A DNA stretch of 5,820 nt from an uncultured Lachnospiraceae bacterium (GTDB taxonomy: Bacteria > Bacillota_A > Clostridia > Lachnospirales > Lachnospiraceae): NCBI GenBank assembly GCA_946613735.1, contig CAMOFS010000116.1:1-5820 (forward strand), in the 5' to 3' direction. The notes under the pieces were generated by a model that saw nothing but the letters and a program-made list of their open reading frames with translations, was not told where the DNA came from and made no database searches. Shown in pieces: positions 5,705 to 5,820 of the stretch (its first letter is position 1; every line of letters starts with the position of its first letter). The position numbers and the translations under genes were made by a program.

Positions 5705-5748
5705 GAGGGCTTCGCTCAGAATGACAGAGGGCTGCGCTCAGGATGACA
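5705..5748 (+). repeat. Two tandem 22-base partial copies of the dispersed repeat
   Basis: Units 5705-5726 (GAGGGCTTCGCTCAGAATGA and two more bases) and 5727-5748 (GAGGGCTGCGCTCAGGATGA and two more bases) follow the full copy head to tail. The second carries the two changes also seen in the diverged copy at 5614-5639. The 22-base period suggests local amplification of the 3' part of the repeat. Confidence 0.75.
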
Positions 5749-5750
5749 TG

Positions 5751-5820
5751 AACGGCTTGGCTTGATGATATTGTCCCTGGTGTGCCGGTATTATATATAG
5801 CCGTAAAGGCCTCTGACTGA
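5751..5820. other. Window edge with a possible -10 element
   Basis: No gene is visible in these 70 bases. On the minus strand a perfect TATAAT occurs within an alternating AT tract near 5790-5799. The hexamer 17 bases upstream, GTCAGA, is a poor -35, so a promoter for the coaX operon here is only a possibility. If used, its leader would span the whole repeat cluster. Confidence 0.3.

Noticed and set aside
5614..5748. CRISPR array
   Set aside because: The units are directly adjacent at 22-base period or separated by a palindrome. There are no unique spacers of regular length and no cas genes.
5771..5799. Plus-strand TTGTCC-17-TATATA pair as a divergent promoter
   Set aside because: Both boxes are weak, and no plus-strand gene follows within the window.

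Overview
The window looks like a chromosomal segment from a Gram-positive Clostridia-type bacterium, most likely a Lachnospiraceae member. The grounds are the gene order (small conserved protein, coaX, dusB, greA, lysS), strong AGGAGG/AAAGGA ribosome binding sites, and TTGACA-17-TAAAAT promoters. The placement is inferred from content and synteny; no rRNA or other direct marker is present. All six genes I can support lie on the minus strand, so transcription runs from right to left.

Right to left: positions 5597-5820 carry no gene but hold a cluster of short palindromic repeats. From 5596 down, three genes are tightly coupled: a 109-residue conserved protein of unknown function (probably the DUF6145 family), coaX (type III pantothenate kinase, first step of CoA synthesis) and dusB (tRNA-dihydrouridine synthase). 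Their junctions are a one-base TAATG overlap and a four-base ATGA overlap, the signature of translational coupling. greA (transcript cleavage factor) follows after a 75-base gap. It appears to have its own promoter, whose -35 box lies inside the last codons of dusB, and it ends in a clear intrinsic terminator at 2925-2952. lysS (lysyl-tRNA synthetase) comes next. A further copy of the short repeat sits directly in front of its ribosome binding site. The block is housekeeping: cofactor synthesis, tRNA modification, transcription fidelity and tRNA charging.

To the left of lysS the character changes. The sequence becomes visibly AT-rich, and a 306-base gap (910-1215) is packed with structure. 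It holds an inverted repeat on the lysS stop codon, helically phased TTGGT-type repeats, a small hairpin, a long imperfect inverted repeat, and two copies of a 22-24 base direct repeat bracketing a good promoter. That promoter drives a gene running off the left edge. It encodes the first 303 residues of a Schlafen AlbA_2 (divergent AAA-4) type protein, a family common in accessory and defence-associated regions. The most interesting hypothesis is that the chromosomal operon ends at lysS and an accessory element, possibly integrated at the 3' end of lysS, begins there. The window does not contain the far junction, so this remains inference.
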